Part shown: piece after piece, positions 55,408 through 64,000 of the stretch | How positions within the stretch are numbered: the first letter of the stretch is position 1 | Layout: each line of letters starts with the position of its first letter | Translations under genes and position numbers: made by a program | Assembly: GCF_014200595.1 (NCBI RefSeq) | Contig: NZ_JACHCG010000001.1 | Location: forward strand, 1,302,001-1,366,000 | Source: Pedobacter cryoconitis | GTDB lineage: Bacteria; Bacteroidota; Bacteroidia; Sphingobacteriales; Sphingobacteriaceae | Direction: 5' to 3' | Length of the DNA: 64,000 nucleotides | The notes under the pieces: model-generated | What the model was told of the DNA's origin: nothing | Databases searched by the model: none | The model's input: the letters and a program-made list of their open reading frames with translations, nothing else

Positions 55408-56180
55408 GTAATCACTATAATACATTAGGTGTCCCTCGAAACGCAACACCCGAAGAGATTAGAAAAGCCTATAAAAAGCTTTGTCTTGAATTTCATCCTG
55501 ACAAAAATGGAGGTAGTGACTTTTATACTGAAAAGTTTAAGGAGATTAATAATGCTTATGAAATATTAGGGGACGCAGTTAAGCGTGAGGAATATGATTT
55601 ATCACTTCCCAGTACTACTCCTGTAAAGAAAAAGGAACCTGAATACCAGGGAAAAAAGAAAGGTCAACGCTGGGAGAAAAATGAATATCCGGAAGAAGAT
55701 GAGGCTGATTACACAGAGGTGAAATTTGATAACTACTTTGACAGGAAGGGAGCTAAATATCAGGAGGAGAAAAGGGCCCGGGAAAATGCACAAAATTGGG
55801 AAAGGCAAAGAAGGTCTTTTGAAATAAATAACCGCGTTCGCTTCTGGAATAAGGTAAGAAGTATATTGATTTTCGTGGTTATTGTATTATTCGGTTTAAT
55901 ATTTCTGGTGATTTCCAGGACTCCAAAGAAACCAGAAAAGATAGTCGCTGAGCATAGTCTAGTTAAAGAGAAAAAGCACAAAAAGAATAGAAAGAAACGT
56001 AAAAAACACGCTGTTGATCAGAATATTCCTGCTGACCAGAATGTTCCTGAAGTGAACCAGGTTAAAGAAGAAGATCACGATAGTCTTATTCTTTTGAAGC
56101 GTTCAAACTCAATTGAAGGGTTAAGGATTGTAGATACCTTACATGTTAATGGCAAAAAACAAGATTCAAGTAGTCAATAA
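55404..56180 (+). CDS. DnaJ-domain membrane protein
   Basis: 258 residues from ATG 55404 (MSNHYNTLGVPRNATPEEIR). J domain 1-65 with the HPD motif (FHPDKNGG), so it can stimulate a DnaK-type chaperone. A charged linker, a membrane helix (ILIFVVIVLFGLIFLVI, about 153-170) and a very Lys-rich tail follow. No zinc-finger or substrate domains of DnaJ proper, so it is a specialised co-chaperone. The client may be linked to the zinc-ribbon partner. Upstream frame extension to 55347 overlaps the previous gene and is rejected. Confidence 0.8.
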   Translation: MSNHYNTLGVPRNATPEEIRKAYKKLCLEFHPDKNGGSDFYTEKFKEINNAYEILGDAVKREEYDLSLPSTTPVKKKEPEYQGKKKGQRWEKNEYPEEDEADYTEVKFDNYFDRKGAKYQEEKRARENAQNWERQRRSFEINNRVRFWNKVRSILIFVVIVLFGLIFLVISRTPKKPEKIVAEHSLVKEKKHKKNRKKRKKHAVDQNIPADQNVPEVNQVKEEDHDSLILLKRSNSIEGLRIVDTLHVNGKKQDSSSQ

Positions 56181-56234
56181 TTATCATGATCTCTTGATCA
56201 GAATCTGATTGTAAAAAAGAAGTATACCTGGCTT

Positions 56235-57149
56235 ATGAAAACTCAAAATATATCCTCGCAAGCGCTTATTGCTTTAAAAGATGCATTAGCTAAAGTCTAT
56301 TGGAAAAAAACAGAATTAAAGCAGTTTATAGAGCTGACTATAGATAATTCAAGCATTGTTTCAACGATAAATTGGAAGGATAACCAAAAGGCTGAGAGCG
56401 TCTCAGAATTAATAGACCGGATGGTAGCCAGAAAGGATATCTATCTGACTGATCTATTGAAATTATTAAAAGAAACATCGGATTTTAATGATTTCAGCCA
56501 TCTTAAGTATTGGGATGAAAGTGGTGATATCACAAAAAGGGCAGTAGAAGCTGTTGCCAAACTTCGCAATCAAACGAAAGGTTATTTTGAGGCACTGGAG
56601 GATTTAGCAAAGGGTGAGGAAAACAGGCTCAATAACCAGGAGAAATTGAAGAAAGCAATAGATTTTTCCGAAAAACTGGAAGCGTTGAAAAAGAAATTTT
56701 TTGAAATTGCTATAGAGCAAAACCCTCAGAAAAGAGGATATGATTTTGAAAGGATTTTGAATGAGTTATTTAATTTATTCGAATTGAAAGCAAAGGGGCC
56801 ATTTAAGACGCTGGGCGAGCAGATTGATGGTTCGTTTACTTTTGAAAGTCAGGATTTTATTCTGGAGGCTAAATGGCAGAAGCAATTAGTGAACGCTGCA
56901 GATTTGTATGTGTTTGGTGGTAAGATTTCCGGGAGGCTGAAAAATACGCTGGGGTTATTTATTTCTCTGGATGGTTTTGCAAAGGATTGTACAGAAACTG
57001 GAAGTTCTATTCTTAAATCAATGATATTAATGGATGGCCAGGATCTGATGTTTGTGCTGGAAGGCAGAATTAGTTTAGGTGAATTGATTTTTCAGAAGAG
57101 AAGACATGCTTCTGATACGGGAGAGATTTATCATAGGATCAGGTTATAA
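56235..57149 (+). CDS. PD-(D/E)XK nuclease-like protein
   Basis: 304 residues. The N-terminal half is helical, with a CAP/effector-like first 90 residues and a coiled-coil (KKAIDFSEKLEALKKKFFEI). The C-terminal half has a restriction-endonuclease core: GYDFERILNELF (about 168-179), IDGSF (about 197) and the LEAKW motif (Glu about 210, Lys about 212). These are the acidic and Lys residues of PD-(D/E)XK enzymes. It may be a restriction or defence nuclease. It converges on an HNH-type gene with a 6-bp overlap of the 3' ends. Confidence 0.7.
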   Translation: MKTQNISSQALIALKDALAKVYWKKTELKQFIELTIDNSSIVSTINWKDNQKAESVSELIDRMVARKDIYLTDLLKLLKETSDFNDFSHLKYWDESGDITKRAVEAVAKLRNQTKGYFEALEDLAKGEENRLNNQEKLKKAIDFSEKLEALKKKFFEIAIEQNPQKRGYDFERILNELFNLFELKAKGPFKTLGEQIDGSFTFESQDFILEAKWQKQLVNAADLYVFGGKISGRLKNTLGLFISLDGFAKDCTETGSSILKSMILMDGQDLMFVLEGRISLGELIFQKRRHASDTGEIYHRIRL

Positions 57150-58220
57150 GTTGTCTGAAGAGTGCATATACTCAAAACCATTATTTGCAGCGATAGTAAT
57201 TAAAGGATGAATATTATCCTTAAATCTATTTTTAAGATCTTCTTTACTCAAACTATTCAATACTGATAAATCGGGTAGAATTGTCAGGTAGTCCAGGAGC
57301 AATTTGTTTTTAGGAGAATAGCTAAATACAGCTTTTATCGCTAGTTCCTGCAGCTCAAAATAATCATCAAAATATCTGTCGAAAATGGGGAGCTTGTCTG
57401 ATTTGCTACAGTTGAAGCTCTTATCTGAGGGGATAAGGTTCCAGATCAAATCATGTGACACAAATGCAAAGGGTACAAAGTGATCAACTGCGTATTCATT
57501 AACATGCAGCAAGTTCTTTGTATATATACATTTTATCGGACCAGTTTTTTCAATAACAATATCCCAAAACTCCTTTCTGGGTTTTAACAGGCTATTTCTG
57601 TGAGGTGGTTTAAATAACTTGTTTGCAATATCTGGTACGTTTGGATTACGTTTTTGTACGTAAAGACATAAATGCCAGTAGCAGAATGCTTTTAAGATTC
57701 CGCTATTTTCTGTTAAGTATGAAATCCATTTTGGATTGATAATGACCGAGTGCTTATCTACAGCGTAGAGACAGTCATTAGTAAAGGACTGAGAAGATTT
57801 ATAGATTTCTTGTTTATACCCCTTGATATTACTAAACCAGGGACTCAGAAAACGATAAGGAACCTCGCCGTCGAAATGTCTCAATGTTTTAATTGTTTCT
57901 CTTCTCTCGGAGGATATTAATTTATAGACTATTTTATCTTTTTTTTCATCTACAGCCAGACCTTCTGCTTCAATAATTTGTTTGATAGCATTTTGGAACT
58001 GATCCTGCACACCAAAAGAGAGATTGAAATAGTTAACTGTATACCATGCATTCGCTACCATGCGGGCAAAGAGCGATTGTTTGTCAATTATATGATTACC
58101 TTTTTCAATAGATTCGATAATTGAAATGAACCAATAAAATTTATAGGTGGCTACAGTATTCTTAAAACAAGAAGCCAGAATGTGAATTGGCAAAGCCTTA
58201 TCAGCAGGTAAGTTATTCAT
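57144..58220 (-). CDS. HNH endonuclease-domain protein
   Basis: 358 residues, no signal peptide. An HNH-like core lies around residues 225-275: CIYTKNLLHVNEYAVDH then FVPFAF, HDLIWNLIPSD, FNCSKSDKLP. The D-H-x-x-P-F, N-L-x-P and N-x-x-K spacing is that of HNH_4-type domains. The N-terminal about 220 residues are helical and unknown. Its 3' end overlaps the nuclease gene at 56235-57149 on the other strand. It could be a stand-alone defence gene; no methylase is near. Confidence 0.7.
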   Translation of the reverse strand: MNNLPADKALPIHILASCFKNTVATYKFYWFISIIESIEKGNHIIDKQSLFARMVANAWYTVNYFNLSFGVQDQFQNAIKQIIEAEGLAVDEKKDKIVYKLISSERRETIKTLRHFDGEVPYRFLSPWFSNIKGYKQEIYKSSQSFTNDCLYAVDKHSVIINPKWISYLTENSGILKAFCYWHLCLYVQKRNPNVPDIANKLFKPPHRNSLLKPRKEFWDIVIEKTGPIKCIYTKNLLHVNEYAVDHFVPFAFVSHDLIWNLIPSDKSFNCSKSDKLPIFDRYFDDYFELQELAIKAVFSYSPKNKLLLDYLTILPDLSVLNSLSKEDLKNRFKDNIHPLITIAANNGFEYMHSSDNL

Positions 58221-58269
58221 TAAAATATGGCGGGTTAACGCTATTTGTGAATATAATCAAAATTCTGAT

Positions 58270-58352
58270 AGGGATTCTATCCCGGCATGTAGCAATAAGT
58301 CAAGATTCACTGGACCATCCTTTATTCTCTTGCTGGTCCATTTAGAATCCCT
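58270..58352. promoter_or_regulatory. Nested inverted repeats upstream of AhpD-like gene
   Basis: Outer pair AGGGATTCT (58270-58278) / AGAATCCCT (58344-58352), inner pair TGGACCA (58311-58317) / TGGTCCA (58334-58340). The innermost part ends 65 bp before the start codon at 58405. Candidate operator or structured leader for the downstream gene. Confidence 0.4.
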
Positions 58353-58404
58353 GTCATTACTTTAATTTTGCAGCAACAAATAAATTATTGTAAATCACTT
58401 AGAT

Positions 58405-58839
58405 ATGAAAACACGGATTAACATAGAGAAACTGGAGCCAGCTGGATACAAAGCTATTCTTGGACTGGAAAAATTCATTGAAAGCACTTCATTGACAAGA
58501 ACCCATAAAGACCTGATTAAAATCAGAGCTTCACAAATAAATGGATGTGCTTTTTGTATTAATATGCATACTAAAGATGCGCGTAAAGCTGGCGAAACGG
58601 AACAGCGTATTTATGCGTTGAATGCTTGGCGTGATACTCCATTTTTTTCGGAAGAAGAACGCGCAATATTAGCCCTGACTGAGGAGGTTACTTTAATCAG
58701 TAATCATGTAAAAGATGAAACCTATGAACAAGCTGCTAAAATATTGGATGAAACTTACCTGGCACAAGTGATATTAGCCATTATTACTATTAATGCATGG
58801 AATAGAATTGGTATTTCTACTAACCTAATTCCAGCTTAA
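58405..58839 (+). CDS. Carboxymuconolactone decarboxylase family (AhpD-like) protein
   Basis: 144 residues. The core INGCAFCINMHTKDARKAGE contains the Cys-x-x-Cys and downstream His of AhpD-like alkylhydroperoxidases, so it can probably act as a thiol-based peroxide reductant. Single gene, followed by a strong terminator. Inverted repeats lie upstream. Confidence 0.88.
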   Translation: MKTRINIEKLEPAGYKAILGLEKFIESTSLTRTHKDLIKIRASQINGCAFCINMHTKDARKAGETEQRIYALNAWRDTPFFSEEERAILALTEEVTLISNHVKDETYEQAAKILDETYLAQVILAIITINAWNRIGISTNLIPA

Positions 58840-58905
58840 GTTTGAGATAGGAAATTAAATAATATAATACAGAATTCTATTGGGATTTTAAATTTTTTAG
58901 TTCTA

Positions 58906-58932
58906 CAAAAGCCTTCATATTGAAGGCTTTTG
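58906..58932 (+). terminator. Rho-independent terminator after AhpD-like gene
   Basis: Perfect 12-bp stem CAAAAGCCTTCA (58906-58917) with TGAAGGCTTTTG (58921-58932), loop TAT, 67 bp past the stop. Confidence 0.85.
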
Positions 58933-59045
58933 CCATTTATAAATATTCAGGGAGTACAGAATAAACTATTAAAAAGATCGCTTTGTTTAGCAAAATAAAT
59001 TGTGTTATTTCGCCGCTAATTAGATTTAGTATAAATAAACAATAT

Positions 59046-61487
59046 ATGAAAAAACCTTTACGCCCAAATAATTTAATCCATAACCTGCAAAAAGAAAAAC
59101 TACCAGTCAGGTTAAGAGCTTTCTGGACCTTAACTTGTTTAACCCTGGTTTTCCTATTCTCTTTTTCACAAAATGTACAGGCTCAAAAAATAAAGTCGTT
59201 AACAGGGGAAATAACTGGTCTCATTACCACTAATGAAGGAATAGAAGCTCAGGGAGTGACTGTAAAGTTAAAGGAGCTTAAAAAAACTACAAAAACGAAC
59301 TCCGCAGGTAGTTTTGAATTTACGAAGGTGCCTTTAGGAAATTATACGATAGAGGTTGTTATGATTGGGTACAAAACTTACAGTACCAAGGTCGACCTTA
59401 CAGACAGTAAACAATCTGATACTGTTGAGATCAAGCTAAACTCTTCAACTCAGAATCTCGAAGAAGTAATTATTCAAACAGGCGGTAACCGTTTTGCTAA
59501 AAAGGAAAGCGATGACGTTTCTAAAATGCCCTTAAAGAATATAGAAAATCCACAAGTTTATACTATTGTAAGTAAAGAGCTTATGAAAGAGCAGATTGTA
59601 ACAGATTACAATAGTGCCTTTAAGAATGTTCCTGGAGCTGGTATTGCCGAAGTAAGGAACCAGGGAAGAACAACCTCTATTTCCAGAGGTTTTCCTACAC
59701 CACAGGTTGTGCGGAATGGGGTAGGGAGCTTTACCTATGCAACTGTAGACCCGGCGAATCTGGAGCGTATTGAAGTGATTAAAGGCCCTTCTGCTACCTT
59801 ATTCGGAAGTACTCTGTCTTCATTTGGTGGGTTGTTTAATAGGGTGACCAAAAAGCCATTCGATACTTTCAAAGGCGAAATCTCTTATTCGGCAGCCAGT
59901 TGGGATCTGAACCGTTTAACGGCCGATATCAATACACCTTTAAATGCCGATAAAACTGCTCTATTAAGGATTAATACTTCTTTACACAGTGAAAGGAGCT
60001 TTCAGGATGCGGGGTTCAATAAGAACTTCTTATTTGCGCCAAGCTTTTCTTATGCTGTTAATGACAGGCTGACTATTTTAGTTGATGTGGAATGGGGAGG
60101 ATTTAAGGGGACTTCACCTACGCGTTTAACACCTTATATAAATCCAAAAGCTAAAGCAAGAAGTATTACAGAAATGGGTATTCCTTATAACTTGTCTTTC
60201 GCTAACAATACGGTCAATTATACCAGCCAGCAATATAATATCTTCACACAGTTAAAGTATAAGATTTCTGATCAATGGAATTCGCAGACAGTAATTTCGC
60301 GGACAAGATCTTCATCTGATGGCTATGTGGTATCGCTTGCTGCGGTAAGTGATTCGACATTAAGGCAATCAGTTACCAACCAGGAATATCCTTATTATGG
60401 AACTAATATTCAGCAGAATTTTACAGGTAATTTTAAAATAGGGAGACTTAGAAACAGAGTTGTTGCTGGTTTGGATTTTTACAGCTTGCGGGCGACAAGA
60501 AACGATGCTATTGTTAACATGCCGGATTTGAATTATAAGAAACCGGGCCTTGCATACAATAACTTCAACTACTCGAAAATATCACCATTATTCTCAGCAA
60601 TTGACGTGAAGAAAATCACGAATTTTGTCACTAACAATGAGAATACATATAGTGCGTATGTGTCTGATATGTTGAATGTTACTGACAGGTTATTAGCAAT
60701 GGCCAGTTTGCGTGTTGACAGGTATTTCAACAAAGGAAGTTATTATGCAAACGTAGACTCTACAGCTGGTAAGTTTAACCAGACAGCTTTATCTCCAAAA
60801 TTCGGACTTGTTTACCAGGTTGTGAAAGATAAAGTATCCCTGTTTGGTAATTACATGAACGGTTTTAACAATGTGAGTGGTTCAGATTTTAATGGGAATA
60901 CATTTAAGCCGAACCAGGCTAATCAAATGGAAGGTGGTGTAAAGCTTGATTTGAGTAAAATCACAGCTACATTCAGTTACTATAATATCAAAGTAACCAA
61001 TATGCTTATTGATGATCTTAATCACCCTAATTTTTCAATTCAGGACGGTACGCAGTTAAGTAAAGGTTTTGAAGCTGAGATTATTACTAATCCTTTCCCT
61101 GGATTGAATATTGTAGCTGGATATACTTATAATGATAGCAAATTCGCAAACGCTAATGCATCCATTCAGGGATTGCGTCCAACAACTGCGGGTTCTCCAA
61201 GAACGGCAAACTTCTGGGCGAGTTACCGGGTGATCAGAGGACCAGTTCAAGGTCTGGGTTTAGGGATTGGCGGGATTTATGGTAGTGAATACTATCAAAC
61301 GAATACGTCAACTTTTAAGTTCAGCATTCCTTCTTATACTGTACTGGATGCTTCTGTTTTTTATGACAGGCCAACGTTTAGAATTGGTGTAAAAGTAGAT
61401 AATCTGACCAATGAGAAATACTGGTCTTATAGACTGGCGGCTCAGAATCCTACAAGAGTTACTGGAAATATAACGTTGAAATTTTAA
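59046..61487 (+). CDS. TonB-dependent siderophore receptor
   Basis: 813 residues from ATG 59046 (MKKPLRPNNLIHNLQKEKLP); the frame is open upstream to 58983, but that start gives no signal sequence at its head. Signal-like helix (LTCLTLVFLFSFSQNVQAQ), carboxypeptidase regulatory-like domain (about 55-140), FepA/FhuA-like plug (IVSKELMKEQIVTDYNSAFK; RIEVIKGPSATLFGS) and barrel to the terminal aromatic residue (GNITLKF). Plug segments are those of ferric siderophore receptors. Monocistronic by the flanking terminators. Confidence 0.88.
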   Translation: MKKPLRPNNLIHNLQKEKLPVRLRAFWTLTCLTLVFLFSFSQNVQAQKIKSLTGEITGLITTNEGIEAQGVTVKLKELKKTTKTNSAGSFEFTKVPLGNYTIEVVMIGYKTYSTKVDLTDSKQSDTVEIKLNSSTQNLEEVIIQTGGNRFAKKESDDVSKMPLKNIENPQVYTIVSKELMKEQIVTDYNSAFKNVPGAGIAEVRNQGRTTSISRGFPTPQVVRNGVGSFTYATVDPANLERIEVIKGPSATLFGSTLSSFGGLFNRVTKKPFDTFKGEISYSAASWDLNRLTADINTPLNADKTALLRINTSLHSERSFQDAGFNKNFLFAPSFSYAVNDRLTILVDVEWGGFKGTSPTRLTPYINPKAKARSITEMGIPYNLSFANNTVNYTSQQYNIFTQLKYKISDQWNSQTVISRTRSSSDGYVVSLAAVSDSTLRQSVTNQEYPYYGTNIQQNFTGNFKIGRLRNRVVAGLDFYSLRATRNDAIVNMPDLNYKKPGLAYNNFNYSKISPLFSAIDVKKITNFVTNNENTYSAYVSDMLNVTDRLLAMASLRVDRYFNKGSYYANVDSTAGKFNQTALSPKFGLVYQVVKDKVSLFGNYMNGFNNVSGSDFNGNTFKPNQANQMEGGVKLDLSKITATFSYYNIKVTNMLIDDLNHPNFSIQDGTQLSKGFEAEIITNPFPGLNIVAGYTYNDSKFANANASIQGLRPTTAGSPRTANFWASYRVIRGPVQGLGLGIGGIYGSEYYQTNTSTFKFSIPSYTVLDASVFYDRPTFRIGVKVDNLTNEKYWSYRLAAQNPTRVTGNITLKF

Positions 61488-61497
61488 TCTTTACCAG

Positions 61498-61538
61498 ATA
61501 CCTTCATTGATCATTTCTATTCTGATCAATGAAGGTAT
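61498..61538. terminator. Bidirectional terminator between receptor and DoxX genes
   Basis: Perfect 16-bp stem ATACCTTCATTGATCA (61498-61513) with TGATCAATGAAGGTAT (61523-61538), 9-nt loop, T-runs on both sides; it serves the converging genes. Confidence 0.9.
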
Positions 61539-61548
61539 TTTATTCATT

Positions 61549-61995
61549 TTAATTTATAGTTGGTTGTACTAAGTTATCAATGCTCCAATTGTAAATTGGA
61601 ATTGTAGCAAGCAGCAAGCTACCTGTACAAGTTGAAAATACTGCAAAGTTGATTGGTGCTTTTATTCCAAGGAATAATGTCATTGCTATTGCAAAAGTAA
61701 GTGTCAGTAAACAACTACCAATTGCAGCTAACCTTGTTTTATATCCGATAAGCAGGAGAATCCCTATTATAGCTTCAGCTAAAGTGGCAATGCTACCCAT
61801 AATGTTCACAGCTGGTCTATCCAGAAAAGGCATAAGTGTCGCTGTATATTTTATAAAGTTATCCCAGTTACCCCATTCGATATTGTTAGTTCCCATCGGG
61901 CCTAAAAGACCTGATCTGTCTGCTACAGTGGTTAGGAAACCTATGCCTAATGCAATACGTAAAAGAAGCTGAGGGACTGTAAATGAGTTTTTCAT
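61549..61995 (-). CDS. DoxX family membrane protein
   Basis: 148 residues, four membrane helices (LLLRIALGIGFLTTVADRSG; IATLAEAIIGILLLIGY; ALNRLAAIGSCLLTLTFAI-like; NFAVFSTCTGSLLLATIPIY). Length and pattern fit DoxX. Family members have been tied to quinone or thiol redox in the membrane. It diverges from the MocR-type gene; the shared upstream region has three CAGCCCAG boxes, so control by that regulator is likely. Confidence 0.82.
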   Translation of the reverse strand: MKNSFTVPQLLLRIALGIGFLTTVADRSGLLGPMGTNNIEWGNWDNFIKYTATLMPFLDRPAVNIMGSIATLAEAIIGILLLIGYKTRLAAIGSCLLTLTFAIAMTLFLGIKAPINFAVFSTCTGSLLLATIPIYNWSIDNLVQPTIN

Positions 61996-62038
61996 GTGTT
62001 ATATCATTAATAATTTATAGTACAAATTTAGTTCAATC

Positions 62039-62174
62039 CTGGGCTGTTTTTGTAGGCCAGTTTTGAGAAATATACCAGCCCAGATTTAACTGTTCAAGCG
62101 CCGTTATGGTAATATTATATGAAAATATTGGGGTAGATTTGTATTTCTATTTTCATGTAAACCACAGCCCAGAT
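62039..62174. promoter_or_regulatory. Three CAGCCCAG boxes in the DoxX/MocR intergenic region
   Basis: CTGGGCTG at 62039-62046 (the inverse), CAGCCCAGAT at 62076-62085, and CAGCCCAGAT at 62165-62174, the last one running into the ATG of the regulator (62173). One inverted pair and one direct pair, in the only region between two divergent genes. MocR-type regulators bind repeated boxes of this kind, so an autoregulatory operator is inferred. Confidence 0.55.
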
Positions 62175-63636
62175 GTTACCTTATAAATCATTAATTCAGG
62201 TTGATCGGAAATCTTCTGTAACACTATATATCCAGGTGTGCAATACTTTTATATCATTGATCACGAATGGTACGCTTAAGCCGTCTGATATATTACCAAG
62301 CTCCCGCGTACTTGCAGAATTGATAGGTATTAATAGAAATACGGTGAAGTTGGCATATGAGGAATTAATTAGCCAGGGATGGGCTGAATCTATTGAGCGC
62401 CAGGGAGTATTTGTTCTTTCTAAATTACCTGTGCTTTCTAAAACCAGAATACCCGAAGTCAATAAAAATAATAGTTCTCAGGAGTCTTTTATCTGGACTA
62501 ATCATTTTGAAAAAGCAATACCCAGTGATAATTTTCAGAAAAATATTCTAACTATTGATGATGGATTTCCTGATGTGCGCTTAGCTCCGGTAGATAATTT
62601 GATGCGCGAGTATCGTAGCCTTTCCAGAAAATTCTTCGGTAAAAACTTTCTGAAATATGGCAGCTCCAAAGGATCAGAGCATCTTCGCGAATCTATTGCT
62701 AATTATCTCTCGAATACCAGGGGATTAGTTGTTCCTTCTGAAAATATAATGATTACAAAGGGCAGCCAGATGGGGATTTATTTAGCAGCTCAATTGCTGC
62801 TCGGGCCTTCTTACAATATCGCAGTTGGAGTTTCAAATTACCGTTCTGCTGATGATACTTTCATTTATGCTGGTGCTAATCTTATACGGATCCCTGTAGA
62901 TGAGAATGGGATGGATATTGATTATTTGGAAGAGATTTTAAAGAAGAAGAGTTTAAAGGCAGTATATATTATACCGCATCATCACTTTCCAACAACTGTA
63001 ACAATGAGCATGGAAAGAAGGTTAAAACTGTTAAATCTGGCTAAAGAATACCGTTTTGCAATTATTGAAGACGACTATGATTTTGATTTCCATTATGATA
63101 ATAAGCCTTATGTACCGTTGGCAAGTATTGATCACAATCATAACGTAATTTATATTGGTTCGATTACGAAAACTTTTGCCCCTGGGTTGAGAACTGGGTT
63201 TATGATTGGGCCTTTGGCTTTTGTTGATGCTGCATCTTCATTGAGACAGCTGATAGATAAGCAAGGGGATACATTGTTGGAAGAAGCTTTTGCCGTGTTG
63301 TTTGACAATGGGGAAATGGAAAGGCATTTCAGGAAGTCGCTGAAGATTTATAAGCAGCGGAGAAATCTTTTCTGTGAGCTACTTAAGTCTGATTTTAGTG
63401 AGGAAATAAAGTTTAAAGTTCCGGAAGGAGGGCTGGCAGTGTGGACGAACTTTGATAAAAAGATTGATCTGGTTAAAATGTCTGAAGAAGCATTGAAAAA
63501 GGGGGTATATATTGGCAATGGGAGTTTTTATAAGAATGAGTTATTTGTTACCAATGGGTTGAGGATGGGGTTCGCTTCGCTGGAGGAAAATGAGATGGTA
63601 AAAGCAATGGGGATTCTGAAACAGGTGTTGCTTTAG
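62173..63636 (+). CDS. MocR/PdxR-type transcriptional regulator (GntR HTH fused to aminotransferase fold)
   Basis: 487 residues. N-terminal GntR winged helix (about 10-80: LYIQVCNTFISLITNGTL; LPSSRVLAELIGINRNTVKL), then a fold-type I aminotransferase domain (about 130-487) with IIEDDYDFDFHYDN (PLP pyridine Asp) and SITKTFAPGLR holding the PLP Lys. Such proteins sense PLP or amino compounds. It diverges from doxX. The target is unknown; overlapping operator box suggests autocontrol. Confidence 0.88.
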   Translation: MLPYKSLIQVDRKSSVTLYIQVCNTFISLITNGTLKPSDILPSSRVLAELIGINRNTVKLAYEELISQGWAESIERQGVFVLSKLPVLSKTRIPEVNKNNSSQESFIWTNHFEKAIPSDNFQKNILTIDDGFPDVRLAPVDNLMREYRSLSRKFFGKNFLKYGSSKGSEHLRESIANYLSNTRGLVVPSENIMITKGSQMGIYLAAQLLLGPSYNIAVGVSNYRSADDTFIYAGANLIRIPVDENGMDIDYLEEILKKKSLKAVYIIPHHHFPTTVTMSMERRLKLLNLAKEYRFAIIEDDYDFDFHYDNKPYVPLASIDHNHNVIYIGSITKTFAPGLRTGFMIGPLAFVDAASSLRQLIDKQGDTLLEEAFAVLFDNGEMERHFRKSLKIYKQRRNLFCELLKSDFSEEIKFKVPEGGLAVWTNFDKKIDLVKMSEEALKKGVYIGNGSFYKNELFVTNGLRMGFASLEENEMVKAMGILKQVLL

Positions 63637-63842
63637 TTTTCAAGATTAGCTATGTTTTGCAATTGTTTTATTCAGTATTAACTATATATAATTAACTATA
63701 ATAATTATATATTGGGAAGTATACAGCGGTGATTTCGTGTTTTTGAAATTGTAATGTTTTTAATAGATTTCTTATTAATAATACTTTAAATGACATTATT
63801 GTTTAATTTGCAATACAATGTATAAACTTAGTAATTATTAAT

Positions 63843-64000
63843 ATGAAAAAAATGTTAGTTGCGATTTGCCTTTTATCCTTAGTTTGTCTGGGAAATAATG
63901 TTTCTGCCCAGCTAAAAGTGGGAAGAACTAAAGAACAAATTAATGAAGACAAAAAAAACATAACGCCCCAATTAATTGGATCGAACAATCCTATAACGCC
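63843..64000 (+). CDS. Start of a secreted protein (cut by window end)
   Basis: Frame open from ATG 63843 to the edge, 52 codons. Signal peptide MKKMLVAICLLSLVCLGNNV then SAQ, followed by a charged segment (LKVGRTKEQINEDKKNITPQ). Too short to assign. A 206-bp AT-rich gap precedes it. Confidence 0.65.
   Translation, partial: MKKMLVAICLLSLVCLGNNVSAQLKVGRTKEQINEDKKNITPQLIGSNNPIT

Noticed and set aside
1..64000. Insertion sequences, integrases or phage genes
   Set aside because: I looked for transposase or integrase-like proteins and long terminal inverted repeats and saw none.

Overview
The window reads as chromosome from a Bacteroidota bacterium, most likely a Sphingobacteriaceae member close to Pedobacter. 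The reasons are a SusC/SusD pair, several TonB-dependent receptors with an N-terminal carboxypeptidase-like domain, a DUF5686 protein, an M61 peptidase, a GntR-type rhamnose regulator, a VgrG-like protein and AT-rich intergenic DNA. No taxonomy search was possible, so this is inference from gene content.

Layout. 1-6.3 kb: minus-strand housekeeping and envelope genes (partial DUF5686 protein, a small gene plus Fic pair, M61 peptidase, a frameshifted membrane protein gene, a lipoprotein). 6.4-14.1 kb: a light-sensing locus, with heme oxygenase diverging from a bacteriophytochrome that has no kinase, a 1610-residue CheB-CheR-PAS-histidine kinase and a Crp/Fnr regulator. 14.9-18.6 kb: a TonB receptor plus DUF4374 lipoprotein resembling the XusA/XusB xenosiderophore pair. 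18.8-19.3 kb: a PhnZ-like HD protein. 19.4-38.4 kb: a complete L-rhamnose utilisation locus (transporter, isomerase, kinase, fused aldolase/dehydrogenase, SusC/SusD, three GH78-type enzymes, GntR regulator). 38.6-45.7 kb: a VgrG-like spike gene, an unknown protein, a PAAR-like protein carrying a hydrophobic insert, and five related small membrane proteins, two of them broken.

45.9-54.9 kb holds the most unusual system. It has an ECF sigma factor, a TonB-type outer-membrane barrel, three short genes missed by length filters, two tandem JmjC/cupin-like oxygenase paralogs and a C39-peptidase ABC exporter. The short genes encode double-glycine leader peptides whose His-rich C-termini each contain exactly seven histidines. 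I read this as a ribosomally made peptide (RiPP) pathway in which Fe(II)/2-oxoglutarate-type enzymes hydroxylate a His/Asp-rich core before cleavage and export. The product could be a metal-binding peptide, possibly taken back up by the neighbouring receptor.

55.2-58.2 kb: a zinc-ribbon membrane protein, a DnaJ-domain membrane protein and two converging nuclease-like genes. 58.4-64 kb: an AhpD-like protein, a TonB siderophore receptor, DoxX, a MocR-type regulator with repeated CAGCCCAG boxes, and the start of a secreted protein that runs off the window.
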